Assembly (NCBI RefSeq): GCF_000723405.1
Contig: NZ_CCAE010000016.1
Span: forward strand, 1-64,000
Length of the DNA: 64,000 nt
Reading direction: 5' to 3'
Source: Hydrogenophaga intermedia
GTDB lineage: Bacteria; Pseudomonadota; Gammaproteobacteria; Burkholderiales; Burkholderiaceae_C
Of the stretch, positions 27,854-37,044 are shown in pieces. Numbering within the stretch: position 1 is the first letter of the stretch; each line of letters opens with the position of its first letter. The notes beneath the pieces were generated by a model. That model was not told where the DNA came from. It saw nothing but the letters and a program-made list of their open reading frames with translations, and ran no database searches. Position numbers and translations under genes: made by a program.

Positions 27854-29557
27854 ATGCACGACAACCTTGCCCTGATCAACACGATAGCCGCCGGCCTAGG
27901 ACTGGCGCTGATCCTGGGGTTCCTCTGCGCGCGCGTGAAGCTGCCAGCCCTGGTGGGCTACCTGTTGGCCGGCGTCATCATCGGCCCCTACACGCCCGGC
28001 TTCGTGGCCGACACCGAGATCGCCTCGCAGCTCGCCGAAATCGGCGTGATGCTGTTGATGTTCGGCGTCGGCCTGCACTTCTCGCTCGACGACCTGCTGT
28101 CGGTGCGCAAGATCGCCCTGCCCGGTGCCGTGGTGCAGATGGTGGTGGCCACGTTGATGGGCATGGCCATGGCCACCTGGTGGGGCTGGGACATCGGGCC
28201 CGCGCTGGTACTGGGCATTTCCCTGTCGGTGGCCAGCACGGTGGTTCTGCTGCGCGCGCTGGAAAGCCTGGGCATCCTGGGCTCCATCACGGGGCGCATC
28301 GCGGTCGGCTGGCTGGTGGTGGAAGACCTGGCCATGGTGCTGGTGCTGGTGCTGCTGCCACCGTTGGCGGGCTTCCTGGGCGGCACTGCGCCCGACAGTG
28401 GAGGCGCGCAGTCGGTGGGCGCCGCACTGGGCATGACACTGCTGCGCGTCGGTGCCTTCGTGGCGCTCATGCTGCTGGTGGGGCGCAAGCTGTTTCCCTG
28501 GCTGCTCTGGCAGGTCACGCGCACCGGCTCGCGCGAGCTGTTCACGCTGTGCGTGGTGGCCGCGGCCCTGGGCATCGCCTTCGCCTCGGCCAAGCTGTTC
28601 GGCGTGTCCTTCGCGCTGGGCGCCTTCTTCGCCGGCATGGTGCTGCGCGAGTCCGAGTTCAGCCACCGCGCGGCCGAGGAATCGCTGCCGCTGCGCGACG
28701 CCTTCGCGGTGCTGTTCTTCGTCTCGGTGGGCATGCTGTTCGACCCGTACGTGCTGATCGAGGAACCGGTGCACGTGCTGGGCGTGGTGGCCATCATCGT
28801 GGTGGGCAAGTCGCTCGCCGCGGTGGCGCTGGTGCTGCTGATGCGCTACCCGCTGCATACCGCGCTCACCATCTCGGCCAGCCTGGCGCAGATCGGCGAG
28901 TTCTCCTTCATCCTGGTGGGCCTGGGCGCCCAGCTCGGCCTCATGCCCGACGAGGGCCACAGCCTGGTGCTGGCCGGCGCGCTGATCTCCATCGCCATCA
29001 ACCCACTGCTGTTCAGAGCCATCGAGCCGCTGCGCGCACTGATGCGCCAGCACTCGCCGTTGATCCGCCGCCTGGAGGCGCGCGATGACCCGCTGGCCGA
29101 ACTGCCACGCAGCACCGAGGCCAAGTACCTCTCGCGCCAGGTGGTGCTGGTGGGCTACGGCCGCGTGGGCCGGCGCATCGCGCAGGCACTCAAGGCCGCG
29201 GGCCAGCCCTTCGTGGTGGCCGACCAGAACCGCGAACTGGTGGAAGCCCTGCGCGCCAAGGGCGTGGCCGCGGTGGTGGGCAACGCCGGCGACCCGGAGG
29301 TGTTGATCCAGGCCCACATCGCGCAGGCGCGCATGCTGGTCATCGCCACGCAGGACACGCTGTCGCTGCACCAGATGATCGAGACCGCGCGCACGCTCAA
29401 CCCCGAGATCCAGATCGTGGTGCGCTCGCACAACGAGGACGAGGCCGAGCGCATGCGGTCAGCGGGCGTGGGCACGGTGTTCCTGGGCGAGGCCGAGCTC
29501 GCACACGCCATGGCGCGGCACGTGCTGGCACCGCCCCCGCTGGAGAAGGCGCACTGA
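27854..29557 (+). CDS. CPA2 cation/proton antiporter with RCK (TrkA-N) domain, KefC/YbaL-like
   Basis: Inner-membrane K+ or Na+/H+ antiporter of 567 residues. About 12 helices span roughly residues 7-385, with family motifs LVGYLLAGVIIGPYTPG and LGAFFAGMVLRESEFSH. A cytosolic Rossmann-type RCK domain (VVLVGYGRVGRRIAQ) follows and would gate the channel by nucleotide binding. It resembles YbaL/RosB more than glutathione-gated KefB/C, but I cannot settle that by eye. ATG 27854 (MHDNLALINTIAAGLGLAL) is the family-like start. Confidence 0.92.
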   Translation: MHDNLALINTIAAGLGLALILGFLCARVKLPALVGYLLAGVIIGPYTPGFVADTEIASQLAEIGVMLLMFGVGLHFSLDDLLSVRKIALPGAVVQMVVATLMGMAMATWWGWDIGPALVLGISLSVASTVVLLRALESLGILGSITGRIAVGWLVVEDLAMVLVLVLLPPLAGFLGGTAPDSGGAQSVGAALGMTLLRVGAFVALMLLVGRKLFPWLLWQVTRTGSRELFTLCVVAAALGIAFASAKLFGVSFALGAFFAGMVLRESEFSHRAAEESLPLRDAFAVLFFVSVGMLFDPYVLIEEPVHVLGVVAIIVVGKSLAAVALVLLMRYPLHTALTISASLAQIGEFSFILVGLGAQLGLMPDEGHSLVLAGALISIAINPLLFRAIEPLRALMRQHSPLIRRLEARDDPLAELPRSTEAKYLSRQVVLVGYGRVGRRIAQALKAAGQPFVVADQNRELVEALRAKGVAAVVGNAGDPEVLIQAHIAQARMLVIATQDTLSLHQMIETARTLNPEIQIVVRSHNEDEAERMRSAGVGTVFLGEAELAHAMARHVLAPPPLEKAH

Positions 29558-29586
29558 GCGGCGACCGCGCCCGAGCGGCCGCTCCG

Positions 29587-29592
29587 TACAAT
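29587..29592 (+). promoter_or_regulatory. Candidate -10 box for the small exported protein gene
   Basis: TACAAT lies 10 bases before the ATG at 29602. If used, the transcript would have almost no leader. No -35 is clear. Confidence 0.3.
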
Positions 29593-29601
29593 GCGTCCTC
29601 T

Positions 29602-29931
29602 ATGCGCCGCTGGCTCATCGCGCTGTTTGCCTGCCATTTCCTGCTGGGAGTGATCGGCTTCGGCATACCGGATCACATCGTGGACGTGCCTCGCGCGGCC
29701 GACGCGCTGATCGACCCCGCGTCGAACGACCCGCTCGCCAAAAGCCAGAAAGGCCTGGCCGACCTGGAACACGCACTGGGCGATGAACTCCCCGATCTGC
29801 CCGACTCCCTGCAACGGCGCGCGACGCCGCCGTTGTCGCATGTGATGACGCCGGCGCGGGCGCCCACGAACGTGGGGCTCATGCCCTGGCCGCTACTGGA
29901 CGCGCCGTTTCGTCCACCCCGGCGCGCCTGA
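29602..29931 (+). CDS. Small putative exported/membrane protein, function unknown
   Basis: 109 residues. The N-terminus MRRWLIALFACHFLLGVIGF is a good signal peptide or membrane anchor. The rest is acidic in the middle (QKGLADLEHALGDELPDLPD) and Pro-rich at the end. No family is recognised. It lies between the antiporter and the CNNM/CorC gene on the same strand, with a possible -10 box right upstream. Codon use is like its neighbours, but no motif proves it is translated. Confidence 0.55.
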   Translation: MRRWLIALFACHFLLGVIGFGIPDHIVDVPRAADALIDPASNDPLAKSQKGLADLEHALGDELPDLPDSLQRRATPPLSHVMTPARAPTNVGLMPWPLLDAPFRPPRRA

Positions 29932-30022
29932 GCGCACCGTCTCTTCCAGCCCCGTCCGCCATCGAGCGCTGCCGCCTGTGCGCTGCGCCGCGGACGGCCC
30001 GGCCCTTGCTCGAATCACCCCC

Positions 30023-31345
30023 ATGGAAATTGCCTTACTGATCGCGCTCATCCTCCTCAATGGCGTCTTCGCCATGTCGGAGCTGGCGCTCGTGACCGCG
30101 CGCAAGGCGCGCCTGCAAAAACTCATCGACGAGGGCGACGGCGCGGCCGCCGCGGCCGTCAAGCTCGGCGAAGACCCGAACCGCTTCCTCTCCACCATCC
30201 AGATCGGCATCACCTCCATCGGCGTGCTCAACGGCATCGTGGGCGAGGCGGCGCTGGCCGGCCCCCTGGCGCTGTGGCTGCAGACCCTGGGCGCGCCGGT
30301 GCAGGCCAGCCAGTACGGCGCGACGGCGCTGGTGGTGGTGGTCATCACCTACTTCTCCATCGTGGTCGGCGAACTGGTGCCCAAGCGCCTGGGGCAGACC
30401 TACCCCGAGGCGCTGGCCCGCCTGGTGGCGCGGCCCATCGACTGGCTGTCCAAGGCCACCAAGCCCTTCGTGATGCTGCTGTCGGTGTCCACCCGCGCGC
30501 TGCTGCGCCTGCTGGGCGTGAAGGAAGGCAATGTCAACGCGGTGACGGAGGAAGAGATCCATGCGATGCTCGCCGAAGGCACCAGCGCGGGCGTGATCGA
30601 ATCGCACGAGCACGCCATGGTGCGCAACGTGTTCCGCCTGGACGACCGCCAGATCGGCTCGCTCATGGTGCCGCGCAGCGACGTGGTGGTGCTCGACCTG
30701 GAGCAATCCTTCGAGGTGAACATGGCGCGCGTGGAAAGCAGCGAGCATTCGCGCTTTCCCGTCGTCAAAGGCAATCTGGGCAACCTGCAGGGCGTACTGA
30801 ACGCGCGCCAGTGGATGGCGCAGGCCCTGCGCGGTGCAGCGCGCGAGCTGGCCGAGCAGCCGCTGCAGCAACCGCTGTATGTGCCCGAAACCATCACGGG
30901 CATGGAGCTGCTGGACAACTTCCGCCTCTCCGACGTGCAGATGGCCTTCGTGATCGACGAGTACGGCGAGCTGCAGGGCATCGTCACGCTGCAGGACCTC
31001 ATCGAAGCCATCACCGGCGAGTTCCAGCCGCGCGACCCCGAGACCTCGTGGGCGATGCAGCGCGAGGACGGCTCCTGGCTGCTGGACGGCCACATCCCCG
31101 TGCCCGAGCTGAAGGACCGGCTGAACCTGGACAGGGTGCCCGACGAGGAGCGGGGCCGCTACCACACGCTCAGCGGCATGCTGATGCTGCTGACGGGCCG
31201 CCTGCCGCGCGTGGGCGACTGCGCCACCTGGGAGGGCTGGCGGCTGGAGATCGTGGACATGGACGGGCGCACCATCGACAAGGTGATGGCGACGAAGTTG
31301 CCGATCGATCCGCCGGCGGTCGAGGGGGATCGCTCCGACGGGTGA
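30023..31345 (+). CDS. CNNM/HlyC/CorC family membrane protein (putative cation/Mg2+ efflux)
   Basis: 440 residues. The N-terminal DUF21/CNNM membrane domain (MEIALLIALILLNGVFAMSE; LVVVVITYFSIVVGELVPKR) is followed by a CBS pair (DRQIGSLMVPRSDVVVLDLE; DVQMAFVIDEYGELQGIVTL, each 20 residues or fewer) and a CorC-type C-terminal domain (DGSWLLDGHIPVPELKDRL). Family members are implicated in Mg2+/Co2+ efflux or membrane homeostasis; hemolysin is an outdated name. ATG 30023 is chosen over an upstream start since MEIALL opens the first helix. Confidence 0.93.
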   Translation: MEIALLIALILLNGVFAMSELALVTARKARLQKLIDEGDGAAAAAVKLGEDPNRFLSTIQIGITSIGVLNGIVGEAALAGPLALWLQTLGAPVQASQYGATALVVVVITYFSIVVGELVPKRLGQTYPEALARLVARPIDWLSKATKPFVMLLSVSTRALLRLLGVKEGNVNAVTEEEIHAMLAEGTSAGVIESHEHAMVRNVFRLDDRQIGSLMVPRSDVVVLDLEQSFEVNMARVESSEHSRFPVVKGNLGNLQGVLNARQWMAQALRGAARELAEQPLQQPLYVPETITGMELLDNFRLSDVQMAFVIDEYGELQGIVTLQDLIEAITGEFQPRDPETSWAMQREDGSWLLDGHIPVPELKDRLNLDRVPDEERGRYHTLSGMLMLLTGRLPRVGDCATWEGWRLEIVDMDGRTIDKVMATKLPIDPPAVEGDRSDG

Positions 31346-31382
31346 TTTTTCAGGGACCCGTTGCAGGCCCCCGCTTCTGGTA

Positions 31383-31480
31383 GCCCAAGGCCACTGGGTG
31401 CCCTGCTCCGCGAATGTCCCCCGGGCGCTGCGCGCCCTCCTCCTTTATTTCGCTGCGCAGGGCACCCAGTGGCCTTGGGC
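31383..31480. repeat. 98-bp element bounded by a perfect 23-bp inverted repeat
   Basis: The left arm 31383-31405 and right arm 31458-31480 are exact reverse complements (23 of 23), separated by 52 bases. The spacer also has weaker pairing (CTCCGCGAAT against ATTTCGCTGCG) and a GCGCTGCGCGC core. It lies between convergent genes. It could terminate both transcripts as a long hairpin or be a copy of a small dispersed repeat. Confidence 0.8.
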
Positions 31481-31508
31481 AGCGGAGGTGCAGGCAGCGC
31501 ACCAGGGT

Positions 31509-32585
31509 TCAAGCGGGCCGCGCGCCTTCCCAGGCCGCCTGCAACAGCGCGCGGATCGCCCTTGCCTCCAGTGGCCGCGGGTTCGGGTACTGGTTCTGCA
31601 AGGCAATCTCGCAGGCCTTGTCCAGGTCTTCGGCCTTCATGCCGATGTCGCGCAGCGCCACGGGCGCGCCGTTGGCCTTCGCCAGATCGAACACCGCCTG
31701 CGCGGCCTGGCCGCTATCAGGGCTGTCACTGCGGCCCAGCGCACGTGCGATGCGCCGCATGGCCTGCGGCGCGGCCGCCGCGTTGTAGGCCAGCGCGTGC
31801 GGCAGCACCACCGTGTGCGTTTCGGCGTGCGGCAAATTGAAGCTGCCGCCCAGCGTGTGGCAGAGCTTGTGGTGCAGCGCCATGCCCACCGAGCCGAGCA
31901 CGATGCCGCACAACCAGGCGCCGTAGAGCGCGTCACCGCGCGCGTCCACGTCTTGCGCATTCGCCACGATGCGCGGCAGCGCACGGCCAATGGCGGCGAT
32001 GCCCTCTTCCGCCATCAGATCAATCACCGGGTTGCCTTCCACCGAGTACAGACCCTCGGCCGCGTGCGCGATGGCGTTGATGCCGCTGGTCACGCTCAGA
32101 CCCACCGGCAGCGTGAGCGTGAGCTCCGGGTCATAGATCACGCTCTGCGGCAGCACCTTCAGGTCCTTGCCCGTCTTCTTCAGGCCGGCTTCGGTGATGC
32201 CGTAGATCGGCGTCATCTCCGAGCCCGCGTAGGTGGTGGGAATGGCCAGGATGGGCAGGCCCGAGTCGAGCGCGATGGCCTTGCCCAGGCCGGTGGTGGA
32301 GCCGCCACCGATGGCCACCGCGCAGTCCGCGCCCAGTTGCCGCGCCACCTCGCGCGCCTCGCGCGCGGTCTCGATCGGCACGTGCATCACCGCGCGATCG
32401 AAGATGCCCGCCGCGCGATCACCCAGCAGTTGCGCCACGCGTTCGGCGCTGGCGCGCTGCTCGGGCGTGCACAGCACCAGCGCGCGCTGCGCGCCCATGG
32501 CCTGGATGGCCTGCGGCAGTTGCGCCAGCGCCCCCGCGCCGAACACCACGCGGCTGGGCAGGCCCTGATAAACGAACGGTCGCAT
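31509..32585 (-). CDS. Maleylacetate reductase (iron-containing alcohol dehydrogenase family)
   Basis: 358 residues. It reduces maleylacetate to 3-oxoadipate with NAD(P)H in aromatic catabolism. The family features are the nucleotide motif AIGGGSTTGLGKAIA, PTTYAGSEMTPIYG, the metal/active-site region GINAIAHAAEGLYS, and HHKLCHTLGGSFNLPHAETH. ATG 32585 (MRPFVYQGLPSRVVFG) follows AAGGA; an upstream ATG at 32606 would overlap that site. It is last in a four-gene minus-strand cluster. Confidence 0.9.
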   Translation of the reverse strand: MRPFVYQGLPSRVVFGAGALAQLPQAIQAMGAQRALVLCTPEQRASAERVAQLLGDRAAGIFDRAVMHVPIETAREAREVARQLGADCAVAIGGGSTTGLGKAIALDSGLPILAIPTTYAGSEMTPIYGITEAGLKKTGKDLKVLPQSVIYDPELTLTLPVGLSVTSGINAIAHAAEGLYSVEGNPVIDLMAEEGIAAIGRALPRIVANAQDVDARGDALYGAWLCGIVLGSVGMALHHKLCHTLGGSFNLPHAETHTVVLPHALAYNAAAAPQAMRRIARALGRSDSPDSGQAAQAVFDLAKANGAPVALRDIGMKAEDLDKACEIALQNQYPNPRPLEARAIRALLQAAWEGARPA

Positions 32586-32602
32586 GCGGTCTCTTTCCTT
32601 CT

Positions 32603-33463
32603 TCAATCGGTGCGCAAGCCAGAGGCGCGCTGCAGAACCCGGATGATGGCCGCGTAGTCCAGCTCCGCATCGCCCTGCGCCTGCGCGGCCGACATGAGCT
32701 GGCGCGTGGCCGCCGTCTGCGTCAACGGTACCCGCAAGCGCGCGCCTTCACCGAGGATGAGGTCGATGTCCTTGTTCATCTGTCCCACGGTGAAGGTGGG
32801 CGTGTAGTCGTTCTTCGAGAGCTGCACGCTCTTGGCCTTGACGATGGGCGAGGCCACCGCGCTGGCGCCGATCACCTGCCACATGTCATCCCACGCCAGG
32901 CCACCCTTCTGCCCCAGGCTCAGGGCCTCGGCCAGCATCGCGCTGGTCTGCGCGATCATGAGGTTGACCACCAGCTTCATCAGCCGCGCCTCTTCGGCCT
33001 CGCCCAGCCAGAATTGCGTGGGCCCCCAGCAGCGCAGCAGGGGCAGCAGGCGCTCGTGCAGCGCCTTGGGGCCCGAGGCCATCACCGTGAGTTGCGCCGC
33101 CTCGGCCATGTGGTTGTTGCCCGAGACGGTGCAGCGCAGGCTCTGCACACCGGCACGCGCACAGGCCTCGGCCACGCGGGCCGAAGCCTCGGGCGACACC
33201 GTGCTGGTATCCACCCAGGCCGAGCCCTTCATCGCATTCGCGGCCACGCGCTCAACCACCGCGAGCAGCGCGCCATCGTGCGGCAACGAGGAGACGATCA
33301 CCTCCGCCGCGGCAAGGCCGTCGCCGGCGTCCAGCCCGGCCTTGCGGGCCAGGGCCAGGCGCTCGGCCGAGGGGTCTTCCACCGAGACGCTGTGCCCCGC
33401 GGCGAGCAAGTGGCGGGCCATGGGCAGGCCCATCTTGCCGACGCCGATGACGTGAACCTTCAT
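32603..33463 (-). CDS. NAD(P)-dependent beta-hydroxyacid dehydrogenase (3-hydroxyisobutyrate dehydrogenase-like)
   Basis: 286 residues. N-terminal Rossmann motif VIGVGKMGLPMARHLLAAG and the helical domain with LMKLVVNLMI, where Lys is the expected catalytic residue (xxKxxxN). CTVSGNNHMAEAAQLTVMAS replaces the usual substrate loop. Start ATG 33463 overlaps the stop of the amidohydrolase gene (ATGA), so the two are coupled. The substrate is unknown; a carboxylic hydroxyacid or semialdehyde made in the local pathway is plausible. Confidence 0.88.
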   Translation of the reverse strand: MKVHVIGVGKMGLPMARHLLAAGHSVSVEDPSAERLALARKAGLDAGDGLAAAEVIVSSLPHDGALLAVVERVAANAMKGSAWVDTSTVSPEASARVAEACARAGVQSLRCTVSGNNHMAEAAQLTVMASGPKALHERLLPLLRCWGPTQFWLGEAEEARLMKLVVNLMIAQTSAMLAEALSLGQKGGLAWDDMWQVIGASAVASPIVKAKSVQLSKNDYTPTFTVGQMNKDIDLILGEGARLRVPLTQTAATRQLMSAAQAQGDAELDYAAIIRVLQRASGLRTD

Positions 33464-34824
33464 GCCGTGACTCCGTTCGATGCGCCGATGCCCATGGCGC
33501 AGGTGATCTTCTCGCCCGAGGCGCGCAGCGCCGAGAGCAAAGGGGGCAGGTCCACGCCCACCAGTTGCCCGGCGCGCTTGCGCCACTGGCCGGCGACCAT
33601 GACCGAATCGATGTTGGCCAAGGTGGCCTGGAACACCACCGCGCTCACCGGGTCGTGCACGGGCTGCATGTTCAGCGCGTCGGCGCGGATCAGCACCAGG
33701 TCGGCCTGCTTGCCCGGGGCCAGGGTGCCGATGCGGTGCGACTGGCGCAGCATGCGCGCGCCCTCCACCGTGATCCAGGCCAGGGCCTCGCGCGTGGTGA
33801 TGGTGGAGGTGTCGGGGATGGTGCCGTGCGCAGCGCGGTGGGCCACGTTGTCCAGGCTGCGCTGAATGCCCAGGGCGATGCGGGCCTGGCTGATCATGTC
33901 GCCGCTCATCACACTCTCCAGGTCCACGCCCAGCGAGGGCGCGCGGCCCAGTGCGCGCAGCCGGCCCGTGAGCGGGTGGCCGTGGCCCTGCGACATTTCG
34001 CTCTCGGCCGCGGCCGAAAAGCTCATGCCGAGGTCACAGAAGCGCTTGAGCTGTTCATCACTGAGCGCGTGGCCGTGCACGATGTTGATCTGCTCGCCCA
34101 GCAGGCCCAGCGCCTCCAGCCGCTCCCAGCCGTCGGGCGTGCGCGCCGGCCCACCGCCCTGGTGCAGCGATGCGATGAGGCCCAGCTCCTGGGCCATGCG
34201 GAAGTCGTGCACCGCCACGTCCAGCGTGCTGTAGTGCGGGCCCAGCACGGCGGCGTGGATCTCCAGCAGCGGTTTCCCCTGGTGGGCCTTGAGCAGGCGC
34301 TCCACCTCCGCGCGCGGGTGCGGCACTTCCCAGAACGGCGTCTGGCCGGGCTTGGGGTCGGGCTTGGGCGTGCCATGGAAGAAAGCGGCTCGGATGCCCG
34401 ATTGCAGCAAGGCGTCGACCGCCGCGTCGTTGTGCGCGGGCGTGGGGTTGTTGTGGCACCAGTCCACCAGCGTGGTGGTGCCGCAGTTGAGCTGGTTGAG
34501 CGCGCCCACCAGCGTGGCGATGCGCAGGTCCTCGGGCGTGAACACCGTGGCCAGGCCCGCGTGCATGTTCTTGAAGTACTGCAACAGCGTCCAGTTGGCG
34601 GCCACGCCGCGCAGCGCGGTCTGCCAGGTGTGCATGTGGGCGTTGACGAAGCCCGGCACCAGGATGCAGCCGCTGGCGTCAACGACCTGCGCATCGTCCA
34701 CCGACAGTTGCGGGGCGATGGCCTCGATGGTGTCGCCCGACACCAGCAGGTCGCCGACGGGCAGGTCGCCCTGCGCGTCCATGGTGACGATGGACGCGCC
34801 TCGGATGTGGGTGCGCTGTGCCAT
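33460..34824 (-). CDS. Amidohydrolase superfamily protein (cytosine deaminase/TrzN/SsnA-like)
   Basis: 454 residues, probably a cytosolic metal-dependent hydrolase or deaminase acting on a C-N or C-Cl bond. Metal motif GFVNAHMHTWQTAL gives the HxH pair. Later residues include HQGGG, the HGHALSDEQ His, and the Asp region DLESVMSGD. C-terminal GTLAPGKQADLVLI is a family hallmark. A typical substrate is a heterocycle or guanidine-like compound, not identifiable here. It lies between two dehydrogenases, overlapping the downstream one by ATGA. Confidence 0.88.
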   Translation of the reverse strand: MAQRTHIRGASIVTMDAQGDLPVGDLLVSGDTIEAIAPQLSVDDAQVVDASGCILVPGFVNAHMHTWQTALRGVAANWTLLQYFKNMHAGLATVFTPEDLRIATLVGALNQLNCGTTTLVDWCHNNPTPAHNDAAVDALLQSGIRAAFFHGTPKPDPKPGQTPFWEVPHPRAEVERLLKAHQGKPLLEIHAAVLGPHYSTLDVAVHDFRMAQELGLIASLHQGGGPARTPDGWERLEALGLLGEQINIVHGHALSDEQLKRFCDLGMSFSAAAESEMSQGHGHPLTGRLRALGRAPSLGVDLESVMSGDMISQARIALGIQRSLDNVAHRAAHGTIPDTSTITTREALAWITVEGARMLRQSHRIGTLAPGKQADLVLIRADALNMQPVHDPVSAVVFQATLANIDSVMVAGQWRKRAGQLVGVDLPPLLSALRASGEKITCAMGIGASNGVTA

Positions 34825-34833
34825 CGCGCCGCC

Positions 34834-35757
34834 TCAACTCGACAGCCCGTCGCCGACGTCGACGTTCAGCGGCGCGATCGTCAGGCCGGCGTCGTTCGCG
34901 GTCTCCTTCAGCAGGATGGCGAAGTCCACGTCCTCGTGTCCGCGGCCCACCAGGCGCGCGATGCTCTCGCGCGTGGCCGCCGCCGAGGGCATGGGCACGC
35001 CGTGCGCCTTGCCCGCGCCCAGGCCCAGATCCATGTCCTTGAGCAACAGCTTGGGCGTGAAGGTCACCTGCTCGAAGCTGAGCTTGGTCAGCACCGGCGT
35101 CTTGTAGCGCGTGTACATGCTGCCCAACACCGAGTCATTGATGCTCTCCAGGAACACGTGGCGCGGAATGCCGGCCTTCTCGGCCAGCACGGTGATCTCG
35201 CACAGGCTCTGGATGATCACGCCGAACATGGTGTTGTGCGCGATCTTCCAGACGCGCGCGAGTTCGCCCTCGCCCACCCACATGGTCTTGCGCGACATCG
35301 CGGCCAGGTAGGTCTCGTTCGTGTCGTACAGCGCCTTGGGCCCCGATGCCACCACCAGCAGCTTGCCGGCCTTGGCCACCTTGGCGTTGCCCGAGACGGG
35401 TGCGCAGAGGTAGGCCACGCCCATGCCTTCGAGCTTCTCGCGGATCTGGGCCGAACCTTCCTGCGAGATGGACGAGCTGTCGATCACGGTGCGCGGCTTC
35501 TTCGCACCCGTCATCACGCCGCCGTCCCCGAACAGCACCTGCTTGAGGTCGTCGGTGGTGGAGACCATGGTGAACACGGTGTCGCAGCCCGCCAGATCGA
35601 GCTTGCTGTCGACGACTTGCGCGCCGTACTCGGCCAGCGGCTCGGCCTTGGCCCGCGTGCGGTTCCACACCTTCACACCATGCCCGGCCTGCAGCAGCTT
35701 CTTGACCATGGCCTCGCCCATGCGGCCCAGGCCGATCCATCCCAGTGATTGGCTCAC
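34834..35757 (-). CDS. NAD(P)-dependent beta-hydroxyacid dehydrogenase, second copy
   Basis: 307 residues, same superfamily as the dehydrogenase at 32603-33463 but clearly diverged. Rossmann motif IGLGRMGEAMVKKLLQAG with NRT next (likely NADP preference), substrate loop APVSGNAKVAKAGKLLVVAS, and catalytic segment WKIAHNTMFGVII. It is first in the four-gene unit and nine bases before the amidohydrolase. Two related dehydrogenases in one operon suggest two hydroxyacid steps or two stereoisomers. Confidence 0.88.
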   Translation of the reverse strand: MSQSLGWIGLGRMGEAMVKKLLQAGHGVKVWNRTRAKAEPLAEYGAQVVDSKLDLAGCDTVFTMVSTTDDLKQVLFGDGGVMTGAKKPRTVIDSSSISQEGSAQIREKLEGMGVAYLCAPVSGNAKVAKAGKLLVVASGPKALYDTNETYLAAMSRKTMWVGEGELARVWKIAHNTMFGVIIQSLCEITVLAEKAGIPRHVFLESINDSVLGSMYTRYKTPVLTKLSFEQVTFTPKLLLKDMDLGLGAGKAHGVPMPSAAATRESIARLVGRGHEDVDFAILLKETANDAGLTIAPLNVDVGDGLSS

Positions 35758-35892
35758 GTGCTTGTCTCCTCTTGTGGTTCGCTAAGGGCGCCGAGTGTGT
35801 CCACCCACCCGGCCTCGCGGCAACCCGGCACGCGGAAATCAGTTTTTCAAGGGTCGGTCGGGCCGTGCGCCGATGCGGGCATGATCGAGCGC

Positions 35893-36939
35893 ATGAGCGA
35901 GGCCCGCACCTGGGACATCTTCTGCCGCGTGATCGACAACTACGGCGACGTCGGCGTCTGCTGGCGCCTGGCCGCGCAACTCGGCGCGCGCGGTCAGGCC
36001 GTGCGCCTGTGGATCGACGACGCCGCACCCCTGGCCTGGATGGCCCCCGAGGGCGCGCCCGGCGTGAGCGTGCTGCCCTGGCGTGAACCGTTCGACCTGC
36101 AAGGTGTGGTGCCGGGCGAGGTCTGGATCGAAGCCTTCGGTTGCGAGCCGCCCGAGGCCTTCGTCGCCGCGCGCACCACCGAGCCCGCGTGGATCAACCT
36201 GGAGTACCTGAGCGCCGAGGTCTGGGTGGAGCGCTGCCACGGCCTGCCTTCGCCCGTGATGAGCGGGCCGGGCAAGGGCCTTACCAAGCGCTTCTTCTAC
36301 CCGGGCTTCACCGAGCGCACCGGCGGGCTGCTGCGCGAGGACGATATCGCGGCGCGGCAGGCCGCGTTCGACCGCACGGCCTGGTTGAGCGCGCATGGCC
36401 TGCCCACCGATGGCCGGCGCGTCGTGCTGTTCGGCTACGAGCCGCCCAGCCTGGGGGCGGTGATGGCCGAAGCCGAAGCGCACTGGCTGGTCACGCCGGG
36501 CCGATCGGGCGCCGCCGCGCAGGGCCTGCCGCTGGCGCCCGGCGCCACGCGCCACGCCCTGCCCTGGCTCGACCAGCGCGGCTTCGACGAGCTGCTGTGG
36601 AGCGCCGACCTCAACCTCGTGCGCGGCGAGGACTCGCTGGTGCGCGCCCTGTGGGCCGGCCAGCCCTTCGTCTGGCAGATCTACCCCCAGCACGACGACG
36701 CCCACCACGCCAAACTCCAGGCCTTTCTCGACTGGCTGGACGCACCCGCCAGCCTGCGCGCCTTCCACCACCACTGGAACGGTCTGCCGGGTTCGCCATC
36801 TGCGCCCGCAGCCCCTGTCTGGCCGGGCTGGGACGTGGTGACCGGTTGGCGCGACACCGTCCGGGCCGCCCGCCAGCGCCTGCTCGCCCAACCCGATCTG
36901 GCGACGCAGCTGAGCGAGGTAGTGGAGCGAAAACGGTAA
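35893..36939 (+). CDS. earP: EF-P arginine rhamnosyltransferase EarP
   Basis: Transfers rhamnose from dTDP-rhamnose to Arg32 of EF-P, which relieves ribosome stalling at polyproline. 348 residues with N-terminal WDIFCRVIDNYGDVGVCWRL and C-terminal DLNLVRGEDSLVRALWAGQP and FVWQIYPQHDDAH, which are EarP signatures. An ATG 12 bases upstream (35881, MIERMSEA) is equally readable. Its neighbour is efp, and the EF-P has Arg at position 32, so substrate and enzyme fit. Confidence 0.95.
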   Translation: MSEARTWDIFCRVIDNYGDVGVCWRLAAQLGARGQAVRLWIDDAAPLAWMAPEGAPGVSVLPWREPFDLQGVVPGEVWIEAFGCEPPEAFVAARTTEPAWINLEYLSAEVWVERCHGLPSPVMSGPGKGLTKRFFYPGFTERTGGLLREDDIAARQAAFDRTAWLSAHGLPTDGRRVVLFGYEPPSLGAVMAEAEAHWLVTPGRSGAAAQGLPLAPGATRHALPWLDQRGFDELLWSADLNLVRGEDSLVRALWAGQPFVWQIYPQHDDAHHAKLQAFLDWLDAPASLRAFHHHWNGLPGSPSAPAAPVWPGWDVVTGWRDTVRAARQRLLAQPDLATQLSEVVERKR

Positions 36940-36942
36940 AAT
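36937..36942 (+). promoter_or_regulatory. Candidate efp -10 box overlapping the earP stop codon
   Basis: TAAAAT, whose first three bases are the earP stop, precedes a CGGGTTT/AAACCCG hairpin (36945-36951 and 36958-36964) in the leader of efp. No strong -35 is seen. Confidence 0.35.
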
Positions 36943-37044
36943 GTCGGGTTTAGCGACAAACCCGCAACCCGGGCCCGGTCCATCCACCGCAGATGCCGGC
37001 CCCTCGCCCGAACCGCCGGGCGATCCCTTCAACGGAACTCCCTC

